Assembly (NCBI RefSeq): GCF_001436095.1
Contig: NZ_AYYK01000001.1
Coordinates: 62,001 to 126,000 of the forward strand
Direction: 5' to 3'
From: Lapidilactobacillus dextrinicus DSM 20335
GTDB taxonomy: Bacteria; Bacillota; Bacilli; Lactobacillales; Lactobacillaceae
DNA: 64,000 nt
Shown here: positions 55,353 to 64,000 of the stretch, piece after piece
Position numbering within the stretch: position 1 is the first letter of the stretch
Layout: each line of letters opens with the position of its first letter
Notes under the pieces: model-generated
What the model was told of the DNA's origin: nothing
Databases searched by the model: none
Seen by the model: the letters and a program-made list of their open reading frames with translations, nothing else
Made by a program: the position numbers and the translations under genes

Positions 55353-56285
55353 TCATTCTAGAGCAGCAGCGCCACCAACAATTTCGGTGATTTCTGTTGT
55401 AATTTGTGCCTGACGTGCTCGGTTTAACTTAATGGAAAGATCGCGAATCATGCCATTGGCATTATCCGTTGCACTCTTCATTGCGGTCATTGACGAAGCA
55501 TGTTCAGCAGTTTTAGCATCCATGATTGCACCAAAAATCAAACTTTCTGCATATTGCGGTAAGATTGCATTTAAGGCTGCATCAACAGATGGATCAGCTA
55601 AATATTCAGTTGCTTCTGAATTTTGAACTTGATCAGTATCTAAATCAGTGATAGGTAACATTTTTTCAGCACGGAAAGCTGATGATAATGAATTGACATG
55701 GTGATTATAACAAACATATAGTTCATCAAAGACACCGTCATCAAACATAGTCACCATTGTTTTAACAATTTCCCGCACTTCATTAAAAGTTGGCATATCA
55801 CTAACACCACGGTATTCATAAGCTAATTGAACGTCACGAGCCTTAAAGAAGTCAGCACCCGTTCCCCCAATAGCCATTACAACATGTTCTTTAGGATCTT
55901 TATGGTCATCTAAAATGTCCATAACAGAACGCAAAATGTTACTGTTATAGCCACCAACTAACCCACGATCACTAGTAATAACCAAATACCCAGTCTTTTT
56001 AACTGGACGTTCAACTAATAGATTGTTCAATGAAAGAACATCTTCGACAGTTGTACCAGTTTTAGTTTGGGCATGTTGACGCATCGCTGCTAGTTCCAAA
56101 ACTTTGTTAGCTGCAAGATGGGTGACGATCTCACGAATTTTTTGGGCGTAAACTTGATAATTTTGCGACTTACGCTCTAGTTTGATCAGCTTTGCGCCGG
56201 AAACCATCTGCATCGCACTGGTAATTTGCTCAGTGTTCTTAGTAGAGGCAATTCGCCGCTTAATATCAATTAACGATTCAGCCAA
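55353..56285 (-). CDS. atpG: F1Fo ATP synthase gamma subunit
   Basis: This 310-residue rotor shaft subunit has N-terminal coiled coil IDIKRRIASTKNTEQITSAM, the central SDRGLVGGYNSNILR, and C-terminal MTAMKSATDNANGMI with NRARQAQITTEITEIVGGAAAL. TTG start at 56285 with AGGAG upstream. The order within atpBEFHAGDC is normal. Confidence 0.97.
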   Translation of the reverse strand: MAESLIDIKRRIASTKNTEQITSAMQMVSGAKLIKLERKSQNYQVYAQKIREIVTHLAANKVLELAAMRQHAQTKTGTTVEDVLSLNNLLVERPVKKTGYLVITSDRGLVGGYNSNILRSVMDILDDHKDPKEHVVMAIGGTGADFFKARDVQLAYEYRGVSDMPTFNEVREIVKTMVTMFDDGVFDELYVCYNHHVNSLSSAFRAEKMLPITDLDTDQVQNSEATEYLADPSVDAALNAILPQYAESLIFGAIMDAKTAEHASSMTAMKSATDNANGMIRDLSIKLNRARQAQITTEITEIVGGAAALE

Positions 56286-56327
56286 TTATTCACCACTCCT
56301 TGCTAACTTATGATTGAAACGATTTGA

Positions 56328-57860
<1,533 letters not shown>

Positions 57861-57865
57861 CTATC

Positions 57866-58417
57866 TTATTTCAATGGCTGAGCCAATAACTCACGAACCT
57901 GATTCAGCTTTGTCTTCACACTACCGTCAATTCGACGATCTTGTGCATCGATTACAACGCCACCAATGATACTGGGTTTAACCACATTAGTGACCGTTGC
58001 CGTTTTACCTGAGAAACGTTTCAAATAAGCGGCACCAATACTTTCGATTTGCTCGTCAGTCATTGGTACTGCAGTTGTTGCTGTCATTTCTACACGGCCA
58101 TTAGCCTTATCGTAGAGCACTTCATATTCATCGATAATGAATTGAAGATCATACATCCGCCGATAATCAAAAACTAATTGCAAGAAGTCTTGCAAAGTTT
58201 GCGAAAAGTTCGGTTTCAAAACAGCTAAGATAGCGCGTTTCTCATTTAAATCTAAACGTGAATCAGTTAAAATGTTGCCTAAATCCGGATTATCAGTAAA
58301 TACTTGTCGTAAAGCTAATAATTCAGTATAAATATCGTCTGAAATATGTTGTTCAGTCGCATACTCAAAAAGAGCTTTGGCGTAACGCTTACCGACAGTA
58401 AAATTATCTAGTTTCAT
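57866..58417 (-). CDS. atpH: F1Fo ATP synthase delta subunit
   Basis: This 183-residue stator subunit joins F1 to the b dimer. [16 protein letters not shown] at the N-terminus, [22 protein letters not shown] in the middle and [23 protein letters not shown] at the end are family-typical. It overlaps atpF by 14 bases. Confidence 0.95.
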   Translation of the reverse strand: MKLDNFTVGKRYAKALFEYATEQHISDDIYTELLALRQVFTDNPDLGNILTDSRLDLNEKRAILAVLKPNFSQTLQDFLQLVFDYRRMYDLQFIIDEYEVLYDKANGRVEMTATTAVPMTDEQIESIGAAYLKRFSGKTATVTNVVKPSIIGGVVIDAQDRRIDGSVKTKLNQVRELLAQPLK

Positions 58418-58922
58418 CAGCAGTCGTCAACCCCTTAATATATGAATCAATCAAGTCTTTTTGATCTGCTGCATTTAATTCTTTGCCGATCATCTTTTCA
58501 GCAATATCTACAGAAATCTGGGCAACATCACTACGTGCGCTATTCAATGCTTCAGTACGCGCTTGTTCTGCATCTTCACGTGCTTTTACCTTAACGGCAG
58601 CAGCATCATTTTGAGCAGCAGTCAGAATTTCTTGACGACGTTTTTCGCCGTTTTCTTTGGCCGTATTGACAATTTGCAATGCCTCAGACTTAGAATTTTT
58701 CAATTCTGATTGACGCTGTGCAGCCATTTTTTCTGCTTGTTGACGAGAAGTTGCTGCGCCATCAAGATCATCAGAGATCTTTTTAGCACGTTGATCCATC
58801 ATCTTCACAACTGGTCCCCAAGCGAAATGCTTAACTAAGATCAATAGTAAGATAAATGTGACAATCAAAAACAACGAGTCGCCTAAACTAGCACCTGCAG
58901 CAATGACTAATCCATTCGCCAT
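58404..58922 (-). CDS. atpF: F1Fo ATP synthase b subunit
   Basis: This 172-residue peripheral stalk subunit has one membrane helix at about 14-34 ([20 protein letters not shown]), then a long charged helix with many Ala, Gln, Lys and Glu, for example [22 protein letters not shown] at 58922 behind AGGGAG. Confidence 0.96.
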   Translation of the reverse strand: MANGLVIAAGASLGDSLFLIVTFILLLILVKHFAWGPVVKMMDQRAKKISDDLDGAATSRQQAEKMAAQRQSELKNSKSEALQIVNTAKENGEKRRQEILTAAQNDAAAVKVKAREDAEQARTEALNSARSDVAQISVDIAEKMIGKELNAADQKDLIDSYIKGLTTADETR

Positions 58923-58970
58923 GAATAACGCTCCCTTCTTCTAAGATTGTTAATACAAATACTCTCGGTC

Positions 58971-59186
58971 TTAGACAAAGAGGATTAAGAAGGCAACGAC
59001 AATAGCCAAGATAGGAACGGCTTCAATCAAGCCGACACCGATGAACATTGTACTTCTTAATTGGCCAGCAAGTTCTGGTTGACGTGCCATACTTTCGACA
59101 GTCTTAGAAATAACTTTCGCGTTACCATAAGAAGTAGCTAAGGCAGCAAGACCTGCGGCAATTGCTGCGGCGATAAATTTACTCAT
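58971..59186 (-). CDS. atpE: F1Fo ATP synthase c subunit
   Basis: This 71-residue proteolipid forms a two-helix hairpin around the polar loop [10 protein letters not shown]. The ion-binding Glu55 lies in [14 protein letters not shown]. Residues around it are those of H+-type rather than Na+-type c rings (inference). ATG at 59186 follows AGGAGG. Confidence 0.97.
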   Translation of the reverse strand: MSKFIAAAIAAGLAALATSYGNAKVISKTVESMARQPELAGQLRSTMFIGVGLIEAVPILAIVVAFLILFV

Positions 59187-59210
59187 TGATATAATTCCTC
59201 CTAAATATTA

Positions 59211-59924
59211 TTATTCTTCACGCTCTAATTTACGTGAGAAATAAACACAAGATAATATAGAAAATACGTATGCTTGGATCGCACCGATAAAGACTGAGAA
59301 CCCTTGCCAAATCATTGTCATTGGTGCAGCAATGACGGCACTGACGAGTCCCATACTTTGAGCAACCATAATCAGCAAACCGATTAAAACTTCACCGGCA
59401 TAGATATTACCATAAAGTCGCAATGATAACGTTAAGAAGTTAGTGAACTCTTCGATCAAGTTAATTGGCAACAAGAAGCCAACTGGACGAACGTAGTTGC
59501 CAATGTAGCCTTTGAAGCCAAACTTTTGAACTGAGAAGTAATGTGACATCAATAAAGTCACCATTGCTAATGGCATTGTTACCATCGGATCTGCCGTTGG
59601 TGATTTGGTGAAAGTAAAACCGCCTACTCGAACTTGGAAGAATAGTCCGATCATATTTGAGAATAGAATAAATGTAAATAACACAAAAATATAGATATAA
59701 AATGGCTTGCCTTCATCACCCGGCATGATCGATTTAACAATTCCATTGGTAAAATCAATCAAATACTCTAAGACATTCTGTCCCTTTCCCGGTTTCAGTG
59801 TGAGTTTTCTTGAGAGTAAAAAGACAAACAAGAACACCAAGATAGCTGTGATCAAAATTGATAGACAGTTTGCGAGATTAAAGCGAAGGCCTAAGAATGT
59901 TAGGTATTGATACTTGCTCTCCAA
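59211..59924 (-). CDS. atpB: F1Fo ATP synthase a subunit
   Basis: This 237-residue stator channel subunit has six helices. The essential Arg is in NFLTLSLRLYGNIYAGEVL, and the C-terminal helix contains IGAIQAYVFSILSCVYFSRK. TTG start at 59924 behind GGAAGGAGG. No atpI precedes it: the 253 bp upstream hold no gene I can support, only the promoter region (possible TTGGCT-18 bp-TAAAAT on the minus strand). Confidence 0.96.
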   Translation of the reverse strand: MESKYQYLTFLGLRFNLANCLSILITAILVFLFVFLLSRKLTLKPGKGQNVLEYLIDFTNGIVKSIMPGDEGKPFYIYIFVLFTFILFSNMIGLFFQVRVGGFTFTKSPTADPMVTMPLAMVTLLMSHYFSVQKFGFKGYIGNYVRPVGFLLPINLIEEFTNFLTLSLRLYGNIYAGEVLIGLLIMVAQSMGLVSAVIAAPMTMIWQGFSVFIGAIQAYVFSILSCVYFSRKLEREE

Positions 59925-60177
59925 AGCGCGCCTCCTTCCCGGTCTAAAGACCTAGTCTCAAATGCACAAGTTCCATACTAGCACCATCAAATGTAAAACT
60001 CAAAGGAATTTTGTGAAAATATTTAACGACTGATCAACGTCAAAGAAAGTCAAATTTTATCATTAACTTTCTAAGCTAGCCAAAGCCTAATTTACCAATA
60101 ATATTATCGTAAATCACTTGATTGACTAGTTAATGAAAATACGTGATTAGCTACTGAAAAAATCTGTACAAACTAGA

Positions 60178-60807
60178 CTATTTAGTACCAAATAAACGGT
60201 CACCGGCATCACCTAAACCAGGGAAAATATAACCATTATCAGTTAAGCGTTCATCTAAGGAAGCTGCATAAATATCAACATCAGGATGTTCTTCTTGAAC
60301 AGCACGAACACCTTCAGGAGCTGCTACTAAGACAACTAAGCGCATGTTTTTAGCACCGCGTTTCTTGAGTGCATCAATTGCCATGTTAGCTGAACCACCA
60401 GTTGCAAGCATTGGGTCAACGATGAACAAGTCACGTTGATCAATATCTGGCGGCAACTTAACAAAATATTCATGTGGCTCCAATGTTTCCTCATCACGAT
60501 ACATGCCAATATGTCCGACTTTTGCAGCAGGAATTAACTGTAAAACACCGTCAACCATACCTAATCCTGCACGCAAGATTGGCACGACAGCTAATTTCTT
60601 TCCAGCTAATTGCTTCTGAACTGTCTTACCCATTGGCGTGTCGATTTCAACATCAGCCAAAGGTAAATCTCTCGTGATTTCATAAACCATTAATTCCGCG
60701 ATTTCATTTGCGACTTCGCGAAAAACCTTAGTACCAGTTGACTTATCACGAATGATTGTCAATTTGTGTTGAATCAGTGGATGATTCAAAACGGTAAATT
60801 TCCCCAT
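60178..60807 (-). CDS. upp: Uracil phosphoribosyltransferase
   Basis: This 209-residue enzyme makes UMP from uracil and PRPP. It shows [16 protein letters not shown] at the N-terminus, [14 protein letters not shown], the PRPP loop [15 protein letters not shown], and the uracil-binding C-terminus [20 protein letters not shown] at 60807 follows AAAGGTGG; the start at 60825 overlaps that site. Confidence 0.97.
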   Translation of the reverse strand: MGKFTVLNHPLIQHKLTIIRDKSTGTKVFREVANEIAELMVYEITRDLPLADVEIDTPMGKTVQKQLAGKKLAVVPILRAGLGMVDGVLQLIPAAKVGHIGMYRDEETLEPHEYFVKLPPDIDQRDLFIVDPMLATGGSANMAIDALKKRGAKNMRLVVLVAAPEGVRAVQEEHPDVDIYAASLDERLTDNGYIFPGLGDAGDRLFGTK

Positions 60808-60875
60808 ATTTTTGCCACCTTTCAAATTTTAAACCATATCAATGATAAGCTAGTTGGCCTGAAAATTCCACCAGA

Positions 60876-62114
60876 TTAAGACCAATTTGTGGGAAAACTT
60901 TCTGCAAACGCATTTATTTCTTGGTGAAGTGCGGTAATTTTATCTGGATTATCTCGATTTTCAATAACGGCAATAATCAATTCAGCAACTTTACGTGCAT
61001 CTGCTTCTTTCATACCCCGCGTTGTAATCGCTGGTGTGCCAATCCGTACACCACTAGTTTTGAAAGGCCCGTTTTGTTCAAACGGAATTGTATTTTTATT
61101 TAGAGTAATCTGAACTTGATCCATTAATTCTTGTACATCACGACCATAAAGACCAGTTTGAGTGACATCAAGCAATAATAAATGATTATCCGTTCCGCCT
61201 GAAACTAACCGCAGCGTTGAATTAGCATTGAAAACTTCAGCCATGGCTTGGGCGTTTTTAACAATTTGTTGTGCGTAAGTTTTGAATTCAGGTTGTAAAG
61301 CTTCACCTAACGCAATCGCCTTAGCTGCAATCACGTGTTCTAACGGACCACCTTGAGTGCCAGGAAAGACCGCTGAATTTAAAGCTTTGCCATATTTTTC
61401 TTTGGCTAAAATCATGCCACCACGGGGACCGCGTAATGTTTTATGGGTTGTAGTCGTAACTACATCCGCATAAGGAACTGGACTAGGATGAACGCCAGCA
61501 GCGACCAACCCAGCAATATGAGCCATATCAACCATTAACAATGCGCCAACTTGATCAGCAATCTCACGAAATTTAGCAAAGTCGATAGTCCGACTATATG
61601 CTGAAGCACCAGCGACAATTAATTTGGGCTGCACTTCGTTGGCAATTTTAGCAATTTCATCATAATCCAACTGTTCTGTATTTGGATTAACCCCATAACT
61701 ATGGAACTCATAGGTTTTACCACTAAAGTTAGCTGGTGAGCCATGAGTTAAATGGCCACCTGCTGTTAAATCCATACCCAAAACTCGATCACCAGGTTTT
61801 AATAACGCCCGATAAACTGCCTCATTAGCTTGTGAACCAGAATGTGGTTGTACATTAGCATATTCAGCGTCAAACAATGTTTTAGCGCGGTTAATTGCTA
61901 AAGTTTCTACCTCATCTATATATTCACAGCCACCGTAAAAACGATGTCCTGGATAACCTTCCGCATATTTATTGGTTAACACACTGCCCTGTGCACGCCG
62001 TACTGCTTCGGAAACAATATTCTCAGAAGCAATTAGTTCAATGTTCTGCTTTTGTCGTGCTTCTTCTTGATGAATGGCACGCCATACTTCTTGATCTTTT
62101 TCTACAAATGTCAT
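60876..62114 (-). CDS. glyA: Serine hydroxymethyltransferase
   Basis: This 412-residue PLP enzyme interconverts serine and glycine with tetrahydrofolate. Motifs are [52 protein letters not shown], and the PLP Lys in [21 protein letters not shown] at 62114 follows GAGGAGG. It lies between upp and sua5 on the same strand. Confidence 0.98.
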   Translation of the reverse strand: MTFVEKDQEVWRAIHQEEARQKQNIELIASENIVSEAVRRAQGSVLTNKYAEGYPGHRFYGGCEYIDEVETLAINRAKTLFDAEYANVQPHSGSQANEAVYRALLKPGDRVLGMDLTAGGHLTHGSPANFSGKTYEFHSYGVNPNTEQLDYDEIAKIANEVQPKLIVAGASAYSRTIDFAKFREIADQVGALLMVDMAHIAGLVAAGVHPSPVPYADVVTTTTHKTLRGPRGGMILAKEKYGKALNSAVFPGTQGGPLEHVIAAKAIALGEALQPEFKTYAQQIVKNAQAMAEVFNANSTLRLVSGGTDNHLLLLDVTQTGLYGRDVQELMDQVQITLNKNTIPFEQNGPFKTSGVRIGTPAITTRGMKEADARKVAELIIAVIENRDNPDKITALHQEINAFAESFPTNWS

Positions 62115-62215
62115 TGGCAGACCTCCTCATGTGCCTATTATACCCAAATTTACCAACAATTCGAAAATAAATACCCAAATCAGGTCATTTCGTTAAACAA
62201 TAATTCACGAGTAAC

Positions 62216-62253
62216 AAAAAAGTCAGCAACAAAATTCGTTGCTGACTTTTTTA
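62216..62253 (-). terminator. Intrinsic terminator downstream of sua5
   Basis: AAAAAAGTCAGCAAC and GTTGCTGACTTTTTT form a 15-bp perfect stem with a 7-nt loop, between sua5 and glyA. Confidence 0.9.
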
Positions 62254-62263
62254 TAATTTATTT

Positions 62264-63304
62264 TTAAAGATCCGCTTGTAAATCCATTCCCGTCGTAAAG
62301 AATTTGCCACCAGCGGCTTTCTTTAAGCGATTCATATAAGCAATTCCTAAGCCAGTTTCAGGGACACCAGCCGCCAAGATTAACTTGATTTCAGGCTGCA
62401 AGTCGTAGTCACGTAAACCGGCAAATAATTGATGACCGCCAGTACTAACGTCTGTTCCTAATGAATAAGTGTCCAAACGTTCAGCTTGAGGAAGTTTGGC
62501 TAGTTGTTGGTCAAAAGCCAGCACCCCAAACTTCTTGGGATAATGCTGTAAAGTTTCTGCAACTACTGCTGAGAAATCTTGATCTGGTTGCACAATCAGC
62601 ACTTGCGCATTAGGTGCATAGTGCTTATATTTCATTCCTGGTGCCTTGGGAACTTCATTAGCGGCAACGTGATGCATTTCTGTTTCCACTTCACCCAAAA
62701 TCGGTGTTAAATCAGCAGCCGTTAAATAACCTGGTCGTAAAATAGCCGCAGGTTTAATACTTAAATCAACCACCGTTGATTCTAAGCCAACTTTAGTTGG
62801 ACCATCATCTAAAATGCCAGTAATTTTGCCATTTAAGTCGTGATAAACATGTTCTGCTAAGGTTGGACTGGGTTTGCCAGAAGTATTAGCTGAGGGGCCA
62901 ACAATAGGAATCCCCGTCTCCTCAATTAAGGCTAAAGTTGCTGCGTTATTAGGCATTCGAAAAGCAGCCGTCTCTAATCCACCAGTCACAGCTGACAATA
63001 ACTTACCTGGTTGTAGTGGCAAAATAATTGTCAGCGGACCCGGCCAAAATTTAGTCATTAACTCTACTGCTAAATCATTAGGCTTAGCATATTGCCAAAC
63101 CATTTCTGGTGAAGCAACATGTACAATCAACGGATTATCGCTAGGACGACCCTTAGCTGCGTAAACCTGGTGCACGGATGCTTCATTATTGATGACCGCA
63201 CCTAATCCATAAACTGTTTCAGTTGGAAAAGCCACCAACTTCCCAGCACGTAATGCTTGGGCCGCTTCGGGAATGTCTTTTTGTTGATAAATTTTTGTTT
63301 CCAT
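62264..63304 (-). CDS. L-threonylcarbamoyladenylate synthase (Sua5/YwlC)
   Basis: This 346-residue enzyme makes threonylcarbamoyl-AMP for tRNA t6A37 synthesis. The YrdC domain (about 1-190) has KLVAFPTETVYGLGA, AAKGRPSDNPLIVHV, PGPLTIIL and GPSANTSGKPSP. The linker and Sua5 C-terminal domain (about 235-346) follow, with APGMKYKHYAPNAQV. I chose ATG at 63304, because GAGG precedes it by 8 bases. It follows prmC by 20 bp. Confidence 0.93.
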   Translation of the reverse strand: METKIYQQKDIPEAAQALRAGKLVAFPTETVYGLGAVINNEASVHQVYAAKGRPSDNPLIVHVASPEMVWQYAKPNDLAVELMTKFWPGPLTIILPLQPGKLLSAVTGGLETAAFRMPNNAATLALIEETGIPIVGPSANTSGKPSPTLAEHVYHDLNGKITGILDDGPTKVGLESTVVDLSIKPAAILRPGYLTAADLTPILGEVETEMHHVAANEVPKAPGMKYKHYAPNAQVLIVQPDQDFSAVVAETLQHYPKKFGVLAFDQQLAKLPQAERLDTYSLGTDVSTGGHQLFAGLRDYDLQPEIKLILAAGVPETGLGIAYMNRLKKAAGGKFFTTGMDLQADL

Positions 63305-63324
63305 CATAATCGCCTCAAAATAAA

Positions 63325-64000
63325 TTAATATACCCTTGCCATGCGTGGCCAATCAGCCAAGTCATGGCGAATCTCAACTTGATGCTGTGGTAAGGCATTT
63401 TGAAAAATTGTTTTAATTGCTAGTGCTTGTTGATAACCAAACTCCATAAACAAATTACCTTGTGGTTGGAGATAATGTGCCACCTCAACAGCCAGTCGTT
63501 CATAAATTGCTAAACCTTGATGGTCAGCAAATAAAGCCGTTTGTGGTTCAAAATTCAAGACTGAATAGTCCATGACCTTTTTTTCATCTGTGGCAATGTA
63601 TGGCGGATTAGAAACAATCACGTCAAACTTAGTTTCAGATGCCGGCAAGGCTTGCCACAAATCACCTTGATAAAAGGTGACAGGTAGCTGTAAATTGGTC
63701 GCATTTTCTTGAGCAACGGTTAAGGCAGCGTTACTAATGTCCGTTGCTACAACAGTACTATTAGGGAAATGTTGCTTTAACGCTAAAGCAATTGCGCCAC
63801 TACCTGTGCCAATATCTAAAATTCGCAAAGACGTCGTTGCCGGATAGACTTCACCAATCCAACTAACCAATTCTTCTGTTTCTTGCCTCGGAATTAGGGT
63901 GGCTTGATTAACCTTTAGTTTTAAGCCAGCAAACCAAGCATAACCTAGTAAATATTGTGCCGGTAAACCTGTTTTTAATTGGGCAACATCTTGTTCAAAT
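63325..64000 (-). CDS. prmC: Peptide chain release factor N5-glutamine methyltransferase, N-terminus beyond window edge
   Basis: About 225 C-terminal residues are visible; the frame stays open to the edge. The text LIPRQETEELVSW, SAM-binding ILDIGTGSGAIALAL, ATDISNAALTVAQEN and the catalytic NPPY in VIVSNPPYIATDEKKVM identify PrmC/HemK, which methylates the GGQ glutamine of release factors. An internal TTG at 63870 is not the true start. It is followed by sua5, as in most Firmicutes. Confidence 0.95.
   Translation of the reverse strand, partial: FEQDVAQLKTGLPAQYLLGYAWFAGLKLKVNQATLIPRQETEELVSWIGEVYPATTSLRILDIGTGSGAIALALKQHFPNSTVVATDISNAALTVAQENATNLQLPVTFYQGDLWQALPASETKFDVIVSNPPYIATDEKKVMDYSVLNFEPQTALFADHQGLAIYERLAVEVAHYLQPQGNLFMEFGYQQALAIKTIFQNALPQHQVEIRHDLADWPRMARVY

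Noticed and set aside
59925-60177. Search for atpI upstream of atpB
   Set aside because: No frame with a membrane protein pattern is present in the 253 bp. The operon seems to lack atpI here.

Overview
The window looks like a chromosomal segment from a member of the Lactobacillaceae. It is low in GC and rich in TTG and GTG starts. It carries a complete WxL/LPXTG cell-surface cluster, a SUF operon in the Firmicutes order (sufC-sufD-sufS-sufU-sufB), and the run prmC-sua5-glyA-upp-atpBEFHAGDC-DUF1146-murA-epuA-yidD-DUF2969-rodA that is common in lactobacilli. The genus cannot be fixed from the sequence alone. I see no insertion sequence, prophage or CRISPR array.

Layout. 1-8 kb: mostly single genes separated by hairpin terminators (YczE-like and DMT membrane proteins, HAD phosphatases, a DUF368 undecaprenyl-phosphate carrier, an isochorismatase-fold hydrolase, a galactose mutarotase behind a promoter with an exact cre box, an AI-2E-type exporter, an orphan sorbitol PTS IIA). 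8-15 kb: lactonase, uppP, cutC, yktB, yueI and rarA, then a 6S RNA, a small membrane protein and a UspA protein. 15-25 kb, mostly minus strand: a flavodoxin/DUF2785/HAD/GNAT operon, an acyl-CoA ligase paired with a membrane acyltransferase, two tRNA genes (Leu-CAG, Gly-CCC), three small-molecule phosphatases and a VTT-domain membrane protein. 24.8-30.7 kb: a five-gene csc-type surface complex cluster with an L-type lectin adhesin. 31-37.6 kb: nnrD, rsuA, a MurJ/YtgP-type flippase, and leuS behind a leucine T-box. 37.7-44.3 kb: two related beta-lactamase-fold proteins, one fused to a degenerate acyltransferase-3 membrane domain; an ABC exporter pair; and a Ca2+/cation antiporter behind a leader containing an intrinsic terminator. 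44.3-64 kb: the housekeeping operons named above, all on the minus strand.

How they fit together. Much of the segment concerns the cell envelope: undecaprenyl-phosphate recycling (UppP, DUF368, perhaps the VTT protein), lipid II synthesis and flipping (MurA, YtgP/MurJ, RodA), surface display (csc cluster) and possible surface O-acylation (acyl-CoA ligase plus acyltransferase, and the pseudo-acyltransferase fusion). Energy and one-carbon metabolism are represented by the F1Fo ATPase, SHMT and uracil salvage.

Most unusual observations: (1) two intergenic copies, at 10751-11018 and 34484-34788, of one roughly 270-305 nt element whose stems are kept by compensatory changes; (2) the fusion of a catalytically dead OatA-like membrane domain to a beta-lactamase-like domain at 38874-40916, next to a free-standing paralogue of that domain; (3) a leader with a very stable terminator hairpin in front of the cation antiporter; (4) a decayed small gene with two in-frame stops at 535-726.
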